Notes under the pieces: model-generated
Told to the model about the DNA's origin: nothing
Seen by the model: only the letters and a program-made list of their open reading frames with translations
Database searches by the model: none
NCBI GenBank assembly: GCA_035528235.1
Contig: DATKZB010000326.1
Coordinates: forward strand, 1-14,735
Direction of reading: 5' to 3'
From: DATKZB01 sp035528235
GTDB lineage: Bacteria > Planctomycetota > Phycisphaerae > FEN-1346
DNA length: 14,735 nucleotides
Translations under genes and position numbers: made by a program
Shown here: positions 6,622 through 13,304 of the stretch, piece by piece
Numbering within the stretch: position 1 is the stretch's first letter
Layout of the letters: the number at the start of each line of letters is the position of its first letter

Positions 6622-7686
6622 ATGACTTCCCGCGAACGCGTCCATGCAGCCCTGCGACACGAAGCGCCCGACCGGGTGCCGGTCAACTACATCGCCAACC
6701 CCGAGATCGACGCCCGGCTGAAGGCGCACTACGGCCTGGCCGCGATCGACGACGAGGGCCTGCGGCAGGCGTTGGGCGTCGATTTCCGCGGCGTCCACGC
6801 GCCGTACGTGGGGCCGAAGTTGCACCCGGACATCCCCGACCGCACGGTCGACATCTGGGGCATCCGTCGCCGCTGGGTCGAGCACACCGCCGGCGGGTAC
6901 TGGGACTATTGCGACTGGCCGCTGGCCGGGGCCACGCTGGACGAGGTCGAGGCCTGGCCGCTGCCATCGCCCGACGATTTCGACTACGCGGCCGTGGCCG
7001 AGGCGTGCCGCGGGGCCGGCGATTTCTGCGTCGTCGCGGGCGGCGGCGGTACGGGCGACATCATCAACTCCACCGGTATGCTGCGGACCATGGAACAGGT
7101 GCTCGTGGACCTGGCGACCGACGCGGCGGCGGGCCTGCGACTCATCGACCGGCGCCTGGCGGTGGTGCACGAGGTCACGCGGCGGACGCTTGAGGCGGGG
7201 CGCGGGCGCGTCGACCTGCTGTGGCTCGGCGAGGACCTGGGCACCCAGCGCGGGCCGCTCATCAGCCTGACGCTGTTCCGCAAGCACATCCGGCCGCGGA
7301 TGCAGCGGTTCGTCGACCTGGGCAAGGCGTTCGGCGTGCCCGTCATGATCCATTCGTGCGGGTCGAGCAGTTGGGCGTTCGACGATTTTCTCGAGATGGG
7401 CATCGCCGCCGTCGACACGCTTCAGCCCGAGCCCAAGGACATGGCCCCGGCCTACCTGAAGCGGCGCTGGGGCGATCGGCTGGCATTCCACGGCATGATC
7501 TCGACGGCCGGGCCTGTGGCGTACGGAAGCGTGGCCGACGTCGTCGCGAACGTCCGCGAGACGCTCCGTATCATGATGCCCGGCGGCGGGTACTGCCTGG
7601 CCCCGACGCACGCCCTCCAGTCGAACTCGCCCACCGAAAACGTCGTCGCCATGTACGACGCGGCACGCGAGTACGGCGCGTACTGA
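6622..7686 (+). CDS. Uroporphyrinogen-decarboxylase-like (MtaA/CmuA-type) protein
   Basis: The protein has 354 residues of the URO-D superfamily TIM barrel. The N-terminus MTSRERVHAALRHEAPDRVPV is the standard opening of this group. GEDLGTQRGPLIS (203-215), H244-x-C246 in VMIHSCGSSS, and C325 in GGGYCLAPTH match the His-x-Cys...Cys zinc site of MtaA/CmuA-type methyltransferases, not true HemE. Relatives transfer methyl groups between a corrinoid protein and a thiol. Many planctomycete and Firmicutes copies lie in sugar or aromatic catabolic loci with no assigned role. No corrinoid protein gene is adjacent. The start is fixed by family alignment, but no Shine-Dalgarno sequence precedes it: the 8-base repeat occupies that site. 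A different role from haem synthesis is likely; the substrate is unknown. Confidence 0.88.
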   Translation: MTSRERVHAALRHEAPDRVPVNYIANPEIDARLKAHYGLAAIDDEGLRQALGVDFRGVHAPYVGPKLHPDIPDRTVDIWGIRRRWVEHTAGGYWDYCDWPLAGATLDEVEAWPLPSPDDFDYAAVAEACRGAGDFCVVAGGGGTGDIINSTGMLRTMEQVLVDLATDAAAGLRLIDRRLAVVHEVTRRTLEAGRGRVDLLWLGEDLGTQRGPLISLTLFRKHIRPRMQRFVDLGKAFGVPVMIHSCGSSSWAFDDFLEMGIAAVDTLQPEPKDMAPAYLKRRWGDRLAFHGMISTAGPVAYGSVADVVANVRETLRIMMPGGGYCLAPTHALQSNSPTENVVAMYDAAREYGAY

Positions 7687-7711
7687 CGCCGCGCCGGCCG
7701 CCGCCCACGCC

Positions 7712-7740
7712 TTGTCCTGAGCCACCGACCGTGGTACAGT
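7712..7740 (+). promoter_or_regulatory. Sigma-70-type promoter for the dehydrogenase gene
   Basis: TTGTCC (7712-7717), a 17-base spacer and TACAGT (7735-7740) lie in the 125-base gap after the URO-D-like gene. Transcription would start near 7747, leaving a leader of about 65 bases. GAGGAG (7798-7803) sits 8 bases before the ATG. Confidence 0.65.
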
Positions 7741-7811
7741 TCTGGCGCCGGCGGGGTGCGTGGTCCCGCACGGGGGCGGGCGAACACCGAGCGCGAAGAG
7801 GAGTCCGACGC

Positions 7812-8846
7812 ATGAAGGCATTGGTCTTGCACGGCATCCGCGACCTTCGGGTCGACGACGTGCCGGAACCGCCGCCGCCGGGGCCCGGGCAGGTCAAGGT
7901 CCGCATCCGGGCGGTCGGCCTGTGCGGGTCCGACGTCCACTACTACACCCACGGCCGCATCGGCGACCAGGTCGTCAGAAACCCCATGATCCAGGGCCAC
8001 GAGGGGGCTGGCGAGATCGCCGAACTGGGCCCCGGCGTCACGGGCTTGGCCGTGGGCCAGCGGGTGGCCATCGAACCGGCCCGCTCGTGCGGCCAGTGCG
8101 AGTGGTGCCGCGCGGGCAAGCCGAACCTCTGCCCCACGGTCCGGTTCTGTTCCACGCCGCCGTACGACGGGCTCATGTGCACGTCCGCCGTCCTGGAGGC
8201 CGAGCAGTGCGTGCCGATACCCGACGCGATGACGTTCGAGGAGGCGGCCATGCTGGAGCCGCTCCAGGTGGGCGTCCACGCGACGAACCTGATGGGGGTA
8301 CGCCCGGGCGAGACGGCGGCGGTCGTCGGGTCCGGGGCCATCGGCCTGGGGTGCATGGAGATGGCGAAGGTCGGCGGCGCCGGCCGCATCATCGTCACCG
8401 ACAAACTGGACTATCGCCTGGCGCTGGCGCGGAAACTCGGTGCCACCGATACGATTAACGTCACGCGCGACGACCCCATCGAGACCGCCATGCGGATGAC
8501 CGACGGCCGCGGGGCCGACCTGATCTTCGAGTGCACGAACCGCGCGGCCGGGGCACCGCAGGCGTACGACCTGGCGGGCATCGGCGGGCGGGTGTGCCTG
8601 GTGGGCATCCCGGAGGAAGACGAGATCGTCCTCGACGGTCACCGGGCCCGCCGCAAGGAACTCACCGTCCAGTACATCCGCCGGTCGCGCCATGCCGCCA
8701 GGCAGGCCATTACGCTGGTCACAAGCGGCCAGTTGGACGTGACCAGTTGGATCACGCACCGCGTCAGCCTTGACGAGGCCGTCCAGGCGTTTGACATGGT
8801 GGCCGAGTACTCGGACGGCGTGCTGAAGGCCGTGGTCGTGCCGTGA
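7812..8846 (+). CDS. Zinc-dependent medium-chain alcohol/polyol dehydrogenase (sorbitol dehydrogenase type)
   Basis: The protein has 344 residues, the normal size for the family. Catalytic zinc ligands are C38, H63 and E64 (GHE), with E149 in the EPLQVGVHA helix that gives the fourth ligand in sorbitol dehydrogenases. A structural zinc site is complete: C93, C96, C99 and C107. The Rossmann loop GSGAIG is at 173-178, and D197 at the end of the next strand favours NAD over NADP. The enzyme should oxidise a secondary alcohol of a polyol or sugar alcohol to the ketone in the cytosol. The exact substrate (sorbitol, xylitol, galactitol, L-threonine and others) cannot be read from sequence. It has its own promoter, so it need not be co-expressed with the URO-D-like gene. 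No sugar kinase or transporter is nearby. Confidence 0.92.
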   Translation: MKALVLHGIRDLRVDDVPEPPPPGPGQVKVRIRAVGLCGSDVHYYTHGRIGDQVVRNPMIQGHEGAGEIAELGPGVTGLAVGQRVAIEPARSCGQCEWCRAGKPNLCPTVRFCSTPPYDGLMCTSAVLEAEQCVPIPDAMTFEEAAMLEPLQVGVHATNLMGVRPGETAAVVGSGAIGLGCMEMAKVGGAGRIIVTDKLDYRLALARKLGATDTINVTRDDPIETAMRMTDGRGADLIFECTNRAAGAPQAYDLAGIGGRVCLVGIPEEDEIVLDGHRARRKELTVQYIRRSRHAARQAITLVTSGQLDVTSWITHRVSLDEAVQAFDMVAEYSDGVLKAVVVP

Positions 8847-8860
8847 CGGGCGGCAACGGC

Positions 8861-8900
8861 GAATATCGAACAAGGAACAAGGAATATTGAACGTCGAAGG
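8861..8900. repeat. AT-rich direct-repeat spacer (GAATAT / CAAGGAA type)
   Basis: GAATATCGAA is followed by CAAGGAA, CAAGGAATATTGAA and CGTCGAAGG, so GAATAT(C/T)GAA occurs twice and CAAGGAA twice. The stretch is much richer in A/T than its flanks. It is similar in style to, but different in sequence from, the arrays at 6525-6621. Confidence 0.65.
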
Positions 8901-8904
8901 GCGC

Positions 8905-8927
8905 GGGGCCGGGGGGCGCGGGGGGGG
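8905..8927 (+). other. Guanine-run tract with G-quadruplex potential
   Basis: Runs of 4, 6 and 8 G (8905-8908, 8911-8916, 8920-8927) are separated by CC and CGC. With the last run split, four tracts of at least three G are available on the plus strand. It lies 3 bases from the outer end of the T-run of the minus-strand terminator. Confidence 0.5.
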
Positions 8928-8929
8928 AC

Positions 8930-8968
8930 AAAAAAAAGGAGGATCCGGGTTCGCCGCGTCCCGGATCC
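8930..8968 (-). terminator. Strong intrinsic terminator on the minus strand
   Basis: On the minus strand GGATCCGGG (8968-8960) pairs perfectly with CCCGGATCC (8949-8941) across a 10-base loop. TCC and eight T (8937-8930) follow at once. This is a textbook Rho-independent terminator, yet no minus-strand protein gene lies upstream of it: the next 300 bases are non-coding and then come antisense to purA. It therefore argues for a short non-coding transcript. Confidence 0.75.
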
Positions 8969-9014
8969 CCAAGTCAGGCTGTCCCCGCCACTGGCGGGGT
9001 GACCCACAGCCTCA
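8930..9014 (-). ncRNA. Candidate small RNA with two hairpins
   Basis: This is inferred from a sigma-28-like promoter (9021-9049) and a strong terminator (8930-8968) on the same strand with about 85 bases between. The first hairpin pairs ACAGCCT with AGGCTGT and CCCCGCC with GGCGGGG (8976-9012, 14 bp) around an ACT loop, with a 6-base bulge at 9000-9005. The second hairpin is the terminator stem. No reading frame longer than about 13 codons fits. It matches no RNA family I recognise (not 6S, SRP, tmRNA or RNase P by size and motif). The exact 5-prime end is a guess from promoter spacing. Confidence 0.4.
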
Positions 9015-9020
9015 CGCCAT

Positions 9021-9049
9021 GTATCGGCACAATCCCCGGGGCCCTTGAG
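9021..9049 (-). promoter_or_regulatory. Sigma-28 (FliA)-like promoter on the minus strand
   Basis: On the minus strand CTCAAG (9049-9044) is followed by 15 bases and GCCGATAC (9028-9021). The FliA consensus -10 is GCCGATAA and the -35 is TAAAG, so seven of eight -10 bases and four of five -35 bases agree. The spacing is one base longer than in enterobacteria. No flagellar gene is in the window, so the controlling sigma factor is inference. Confidence 0.45.
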
Positions 9050-9140
9050 CAAAATCAGGGCTTGGCCAGGACCGCGGGAGACGGCGGCAGGACGGGTTTT
9101 TCTCTGGCTATCGGGGGGGCCGACCTGTAGGTTTTCGTAA

Positions 9141-9173
9141 CGGCGCGAGCCCCACCGGATGGGGCAAGCGCCG
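9141..9173 (+). promoter_or_regulatory. Stacked hairpin in the purA leader
   Basis: CGGCGC (9141-9146) pairs with GCGCCG (9168-9173), and GCCCCA (9149-9154) pairs with TGGGGC (9160-9165) around CCGGA. The two stems are separated by a symmetrical GA/AA internal loop that could form sheared purine pairs. Two more palindromes follow: GCGCCGGCCGGCGC at 9181-9194, and GGCGGG with CCCGCC at 9208-9223. The last ends 10 bases before the ribosome site GGGAGG (9234-9239). It fits no riboswitch class I know. A leader role is inferred from position only. Confidence 0.4.
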
Positions 9174-9249
9174 GTCGTTTGCGCCGGCCGGCGCGCGCAC
9201 GGACACAGGCGGGACACCCCGCCGCACACTTGTGGGAGGCACCCGACGC

Positions 9250-10539
9250 GTGAAGGCTCCAACCAACACCTGCATTGTCGGCCTGACCTGGGGCGATGAG
9301 GCCAAGGGCAAGATCGTCGACATCCTCGCCGCCGAGCACGACGTCTGCATCCGGTACAACGGCGGGAACAACGCCGGGCACACCGTGGCCTTCGAGGGCG
9401 ACACCTACAAGTTGCACCTCGTGCCCTCGGGCCTGTTCTACCCCGGCGTGACGTGCGTCATCGGCGGCGGCCTCGTGGTGGACCCCCAGGTCCTGCTGGA
9501 GGAGATCACGACCCACGAGGGCAAGGCGGTGGGCCTGCGGCAGCGGCTGCTCGTCTCGAGCCGGGCCCACACCATCTGGCCCTGGCACAAGAAGATCGAG
9601 GCCCTCTCCGAAAAGCACCTGGGCAAGGGCAAGATCGGGACGACCCTTCGCGGCATCGGCCCGGCCTACGCCGACAAGGCCAACCGCGTGACGGCCATCC
9701 GGATGGGCGAATTCCTCCGGCCCGACCACCTGCGACCCAAGGTCGAGCGGATCGTCCAGCAGAAGAACGCCGTCTTCACGAAGGTCTTCGACGCCGATCC
9801 GCTCGATGCCGCGGCCGTCTGGGACGAGTACGCCGCCTACGGCCGCGAACTCGCCCCCATGATCGCCGACACCACCGCCTGGCTCCACGGGGCCATCGAG
9901 GGCGGCAAACGCCTCCTCTTCGAGGGCGCCCAGGGCACACTGCTGGACATCGACCACGGGACGTACCCGTACGTGACGAGCAGCAACGCCTCGGTGGCGG
10001 GGGTCTGGCCGGGCACGGGCGTTTCGCCGCGGCACATCCACGAGATCCTGGGCGTCGTCAAGGCCTACACCACGCGGGTGGGCGAGGGCCCCTTCCCGAC
10101 GGAGTTGAAGGACGCCCTGGGCGACCAGATCCGCGAGCAGGGCCACGAGTACGGCACCACGACCGGCCGCCCGCGCCGCTGCGGGTGGCTCGATACCTTC
10201 GCCATCCGGTACGCCGCGCGCCTGAACCACGTCGACGCCATCGTCATCACGCTGCTCGACGTACTGGGCGGGCTGGCGGAACTGAAGATCTGCACGGGCT
10301 ACACCGTCGGCGGCAAGCCGCTCAAGGAGTTTCCCGACGACCCGACCGCGCTGCAGCAAGCCCAGCCGATCCTGGAGAGCCTGACGCCCTGGCCCGAAGA
10401 CATCTCGGGCATCCGCGCGTTCGACGACCTGCCCTCAGCGGCCAAGGCGTACGTGAACCGGGTGACGGAACTGGTGGGCGCGCCGGTCCGCATCATCAGC
10501 GTGGGCCCGGACCGCGCGCAGACGATCTTCCGTTCGTAA
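9250..10539 (+). CDS. purA: Adenylosuccinate synthetase
   Basis: The protein has 429 residues, the family norm. It catalyses GTP-dependent joining of IMP and aspartate, the first committed step to AMP, in the cytosol. Motifs in order: WGDEAKGK at 14-21 (the catalytic Asp D16), GGNNAGHT at 38-45 (catalytic His H44), SSNASVAGVWPGTGVSP (IMP region), RVGEGPFPTEL, and GRPRRCGWLD near the middle to C-terminal third. The first motif reads GDEAKGK instead of the more usual GDEGKGK, and the Gln before Trp is Thr. The GTG at 9250 is chosen because GGGAGG lies 10 bases upstream and the protein then starts like other PurA. A GTG at 9232 overlaps that ribosome site. It heads a five-gene plus-strand run. 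No clear promoter is visible, but the leader is highly structured. Confidence 0.95.
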   Translation: MKAPTNTCIVGLTWGDEAKGKIVDILAAEHDVCIRYNGGNNAGHTVAFEGDTYKLHLVPSGLFYPGVTCVIGGGLVVDPQVLLEEITTHEGKAVGLRQRLLVSSRAHTIWPWHKKIEALSEKHLGKGKIGTTLRGIGPAYADKANRVTAIRMGEFLRPDHLRPKVERIVQQKNAVFTKVFDADPLDAAAVWDEYAAYGRELAPMIADTTAWLHGAIEGGKRLLFEGAQGTLLDIDHGTYPYVTSSNASVAGVWPGTGVSPRHIHEILGVVKAYTTRVGEGPFPTELKDALGDQIREQGHEYGTTTGRPRRCGWLDTFAIRYAARLNHVDAIVITLLDVLGGLAELKICTGYTVGGKPLKEFPDDPTALQQAQPILESLTPWPEDISGIRAFDDLPSAAKAYVNRVTELVGAPVRIISVGPDRAQTIFRS

Positions 10540-10577
10540 GGCGCGCCGAGCGACGAGAGGCGCGAGAGCGAGTCGCC

Positions 10578-11348
10578 ATGGCAGACGCTGCCTACATCCC
10601 CGACCTTCTCGCCGACGTGCCGCGCGAGGCGTGGCCACGGCACATCGCCATCATCATGGACGGCAACGGCCGCTGGGCCCAGGAGCGCGGCCTGCCGCGG
10701 TTCGAGGGGCACCGCGTCGGGGCCGACAACGTTCCCCGGATTACCGAGGAGGCGTCGGACCTGGGTCTCGGGCAACTGACCCTGTTCGCCTTTTCGAGCG
10801 AGAACTGGCGTCGGCCGCCCGAGGAAATCGCCTTCCTGATGGAACTGTACGGCCAGTACCTCAGCCGCGAGCGGCCCACCATGATGAAGAACAACATCCG
10901 CTTCCGCACCATCGGCTACCGCGAGGGCATCCCGGAGCACGTCCTGGCCGAGGTCGACCGGACGGTCGAGATATCGGCCGGCAACACGGGCACTACGCTG
11001 TGCATGGCCGTCAATTACGGGAGCCGGCGCGAGATCGCCGACGCCGCCCGCGCCCTGGCCGAACGGGCGGCGCGCGGCGGGCTCGATCCCGCCACCATCA
11101 CCGACGAGACGTTCGGCGACGCCCTCGACACGGCCGGCATGCCGGACCCGGACCTGCTGATTCGGACGGCCGGGGAGATGCGGCTGTCGAACTTCCTGCT
11201 CTGGCAACTGTCGTACGCCGAACTGTGGGTTACCCCGAAACGCTGGCCCGATTTCCACGAGGCCGACCTCCACCAGGCGATACGCGATTATGCCGGACGC
11301 GAGCGCCGCTTCGGTGGCCTGTCGGCCAAGGACGCGCCGACCTCATGA
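10578..11348 (+). CDS. uppS: Isoprenyl transferase (undecaprenyl diphosphate synthase)
   Basis: The protein has 256 residues, typical of cis-prenyltransferases. It condenses isopentenyl diphosphate units onto farnesyl diphosphate to make undecaprenyl diphosphate, the lipid carrier for peptidoglycan and O-antigen. Signature motifs: HIAIIMDGNGRWA at 22-34 with catalytic D28, LTLFAFSSENWRRP (the FSxENW loop), and IRTAGEMRLSNFLLWQLSYAELW near 195, which carries the diphosphate-binding Arg residues and the C-terminal catalytic Glu. RTAGE replaces the more usual RTSGE/RTGGE. The ATG at 10578 is 38 bases after purA; the ribosome site is weak (purine-rich GAGAGCGAG only), so translation may depend on upstream coupling. 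The stop overlaps the cdsA start as ATGA. The gene order uppS-cdsA is conserved in many bacteria. Confidence 0.95.
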   Translation: MADAAYIPDLLADVPREAWPRHIAIIMDGNGRWAQERGLPRFEGHRVGADNVPRITEEASDLGLGQLTLFAFSSENWRRPPEEIAFLMELYGQYLSRERPTMMKNNIRFRTIGYREGIPEHVLAEVDRTVEISAGNTGTTLCMAVNYGSRREIADAARALAERAARGGLDPATITDETFGDALDTAGMPDPDLLIRTAGEMRLSNFLLWQLSYAELWVTPKRWPDFHEADLHQAIRDYAGRERRFGGLSAKDAPTS

Positions 11349-12256
11349 ACCCCACACTGACACGCATCACGATTGGCGCGGGCCTTATCGCCGGGACGGT
11401 CGCCATCCTGTTGGGCGACGTGACCATTGCCGACTGGGCCGGCATACCCATCGCGCCGGGGTTCTGGGTGCTTCTCGCCGGGGCCCTGCTGATCGGATGC
11501 TGGGAGTTCTTTCGGATGTTGCGCGGTCGCAACCTGCCCTGCCGGCCGGTCACCGGCATGGTGTTCGTCGGCCTGATGCTGGCCAGCGCCTGGCTGGAGA
11601 TCCACCGCCCCTGGCAGATCCTGCCCTGGCTGTACAAGCACGGCCTGGAACTGTACCTGCTGCTGATTATCGCGCTGGTCTTCACGACGTTCCTGGCCGA
11701 GATCTTCCATGTTGAACGCGCCAACCGCGACCCATTGCGGGCCCTGGCCAGCGTCGGCTGGACCGTGCTGGTCGTCCTGACGGTCGGCCTGCTGGGGGTC
11801 TTCCTGGCCAAGGTGCGGTTTCTGGCACAGGACCCGATGGAAGGGCTTCTCTACCTGGCCCTGACGCTCGGCGTGGTCAAGGGGAGCGACATCGGGGCCT
11901 ACGCCATCGGCTCGTCGCTGGGCCGGCACCCGCTCGTGCCGAAACTCAGCCCCAGGAAGACCGTGGAGGGACTCCTCGGCGCCATCGTGGCAGGCACCGC
12001 AGTGGCCGTGATCATCGGCGCCGGACTGGGACGCTTCGCGTGGTACCAGATGCTGGTGTTCGGCGCGGCCGTCAGCATCAGCGGCGTGCTGGGAGACTTG
12101 GCCGAGAGCCTCATGAAGCGGGCCTGCGGCGTGAAAGACAGCGGTCGCATACCCGGTTTCGGCGGCGCGCTCGACATTCTGGATTCCATGCTGTCCGCCA
12201 GTCCCGTGGCCTACCTGCTGCTTGTGGTATTGACCGAGCCGGCCGCAGGGGCATAA
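11345..12256 (+). CDS. cdsA: Phosphatidate cytidylyltransferase (CDP-diacylglycerol synthase)
   Basis: The protein has 303 residues and is an integral inner-membrane enzyme. It makes CDP-diacylglycerol from CTP and phosphatidic acid, the branch point for phospholipids. It has about seven to eight hydrophobic segments, among them 10-25, 40-55, 70-85, 100-115, 135-155 and 220-240. The C-terminal CTP_transf_1 signature is clear: SLMKRACGVKDSGRIPGFGG then ALDILDS, with the Lys-Asp and final Asp residues present. The usual PGHGG..DRxD reads PGFGG..DIxD, a variant seen in other bacterial CdsA. The ATG overlaps the uppS stop by 4 bases, and AAGGA (11328-11332) lies 12 bases upstream. phoH begins 42 bases after it. 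Confidence 0.93.
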   Translation: MNPTLTRITIGAGLIAGTVAILLGDVTIADWAGIPIAPGFWVLLAGALLIGCWEFFRMLRGRNLPCRPVTGMVFVGLMLASAWLEIHRPWQILPWLYKHGLELYLLLIIALVFTTFLAEIFHVERANRDPLRALASVGWTVLVVLTVGLLGVFLAKVRFLAQDPMEGLLYLALTLGVVKGSDIGAYAIGSSLGRHPLVPKLSPRKTVEGLLGAIVAGTAVAVIIGAGLGRFAWYQMLVFGAAVSISGVLGDLAESLMKRACGVKDSGRIPGFGGALDILDSMLSASPVAYLLLVVLTEPAAGA

Positions 12257-12298
12257 TAGACGGCTGGTCGCCGGCCGTCACGGCAGCCATGGACCCCT

Positions 12299-13300
12299 AT
12301 GGAACGAACGTTCACATTGCAGAGCGACGCGCGCCGGCACCTCGTGTTCGGCCCCCGCGACAGACACCTGCGGCTCATTCGCGGTGCCTTCGCGGTGCAG
12401 CTGGCGGCACGGGGAGGCGAAATCCACGTGTCCGGGTCCGCCCAGGCCGTCCGGTACACCCAGACCGTCCTCGAGGAACTGATGCGGATGGCCGACGACG
12501 GCCAGATCATCACCGAGCGCGAAGTCCAGCAGATCGTCGATACGGTCGGCCGCAGCGGCCGCACGCCTTCGCTCCAGACCATCGAGGTCTACACGACGGG
12601 CCGGCCCGTGCGGCCCCAAACGCCCGGGCAACTGCACTATTGCCAGGCCATTGAGAAGAACGACCTGGTGTTCTGCATCGGCCCGGCCGGCAGCGGCAAA
12701 ACGTACCTGGCCGTGGCCATGGCCGTCCAGGCCCTGAAGAAGGGCGAGATCAAGCGGATCGTCCTGGTGCGGCCGGCCGTGGAGGCGGGCGAAAAACTGG
12801 GCTTCCTGCCGGGCGACCTGGAGGCCAAGGTCAACCCGTACCTGAGGCCGCTTCTCGACGCCCTCCACGACATGATGGGCTTCAAGCAGGTCCAGGCCTA
12901 CATCGAGACCGACGGCATCGAGGTCATCCCCCTGGCGTACATGCGGGGCCGGACCCTGAACGACGCCTACATCATCCTGGACGAGGCCCAGAACTCGACC
13001 ACCGCCCAGATGAAAATGTTCCTGACGCGCATGGGCATGCGCTCTAAGATGGTCGTTACCGGAGACATCACCCAGGTCGACCTCGAGGAAGGCCGAAAGA
13101 GCGGCCTGGTGGACGCCTGCGAAAAACTCGCCGGCATCGACGGCATCGTCCGCGTGGAACTGACCCGGGGCGACATCGTGCGGCATCGGCTGGTCCAGGA
13201 GATCGTCGACGCTTACGAGCAGGGCGAGCCGGGCAGTGAGGACCGTTCGCCCCGCAAGGCCCGCCGCCGGGCCCGAACCGAACCCGCAAGCCAGGACTGA
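12299..13300 (+). CDS. PhoH-family ATPase (PhoL/YbeZ type)
   Basis: The protein has 333 residues. A short N-terminal KH-like segment (about 5-85) is followed by the PhoH P-loop ATPase domain: Walker A GPAGSGKT at 128-135, VRPAVEAGEKLGFLPGDLEAKVNPYLRPLLDAL at about 157-189 described by its conserved EAGE and GFLPGD parts, Walker B YIILDEAQN at 224-232, and TGDITQVDL at 254-262. PhoH/YbeZ proteins are cytosolic and act with the endoribonuclease YbeY in RNA and ribosome maturation. The C-terminal 30 residues are Arg/Lys-rich, which may help bind RNA. The ATG has no clear ribosome site; an out-of-frame ATG at 12289 lies just upstream. The 7TM-HD gene follows after 4 bases, so co-transcription is expected. 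Confidence 0.93.
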   Translation: MERTFTLQSDARRHLVFGPRDRHLRLIRGAFAVQLAARGGEIHVSGSAQAVRYTQTVLEELMRMADDGQIITEREVQQIVDTVGRSGRTPSLQTIEVYTTGRPVRPQTPGQLHYCQAIEKNDLVFCIGPAGSGKTYLAVAMAVQALKKGEIKRIVLVRPAVEAGEKLGFLPGDLEAKVNPYLRPLLDALHDMMGFKQVQAYIETDGIEVIPLAYMRGRTLNDAYIILDEAQNSTTAQMKMFLTRMGMRSKMVVTGDITQVDLEEGRKSGLVDACEKLAGIDGIVRVELTRGDIVRHRLVQEIVDAYEQGEPGSEDRSPRKARRRARTEPASQD

Positions 13301-13304
13301 CCCC

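Larger units (their letters stand above)
8847..9249. other. 403-base non-coding region before purA
   Basis: I see no protein-coding frame here on either strand. In order it holds a GAATATCGAACAAGG-type repeat (8861-8900), a guanine-run stretch (8905-8927), a minus-strand intrinsic terminator (8930-8968), a second hairpin (8976-9012), a sigma-28-like promoter on the minus strand (9021-9049), and a structured purA leader (9141-9223). No terminator for the dehydrogenase gene is seen on the plus strand. Confidence 0.8.

Noticed and set aside
6622..7686. True HemE uroporphyrinogen decarboxylase
   Set aside because: The His-x-Cys plus later Cys zinc site and the sequence style fit the MtaA/CmuA-like branch. 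No haem genes are nearby.
8935..8942. AAAGGAGG ribosome-site-like sequence on the plus strand
   Set aside because: No start codon follows at useful distance and no reading frame exists. It is the complement of the terminator T-run and stem base.
9111..9119. A second CCGATA-type -10 box on the minus strand (near 9109-9116)
   Set aside because: The run of C before it and the lack of a TAAAG-like -35 at the right distance make it a poor match; only the copy at 9021-9028 has a paired -35.
9232..9234. GTG start six codons upstream for purA
   Set aside because: This codon overlaps the GGGAGG ribosome site used by the GTG at 9250, and the longer N-terminus does not match PurA proteins.
8930..9240. 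Known structured RNAs (6S, SRP, RNase P, tmRNA) or tRNA in the purA gap
   Set aside because: No tRNA T-loop or acceptor pairing, no SRP tetraloop helix, and no conserved RNase P or tmRNA elements could be read; the structured part is too short for most of them.
9453..11348. A 631-codon frame ending in UppS
   Set aside because: The first part is a frame-shifted shadow of purA made of Arg/Pro/Gly-rich residues. The true UppS starts at 10578 with a family-typical N-terminus.
10631..12256. A 541-codon frame ending in CdsA
   Set aside because: The upstream portion is a shadow of uppS. The CdsA membrane protein begins at the ATG at 11345, overlapping the uppS stop.
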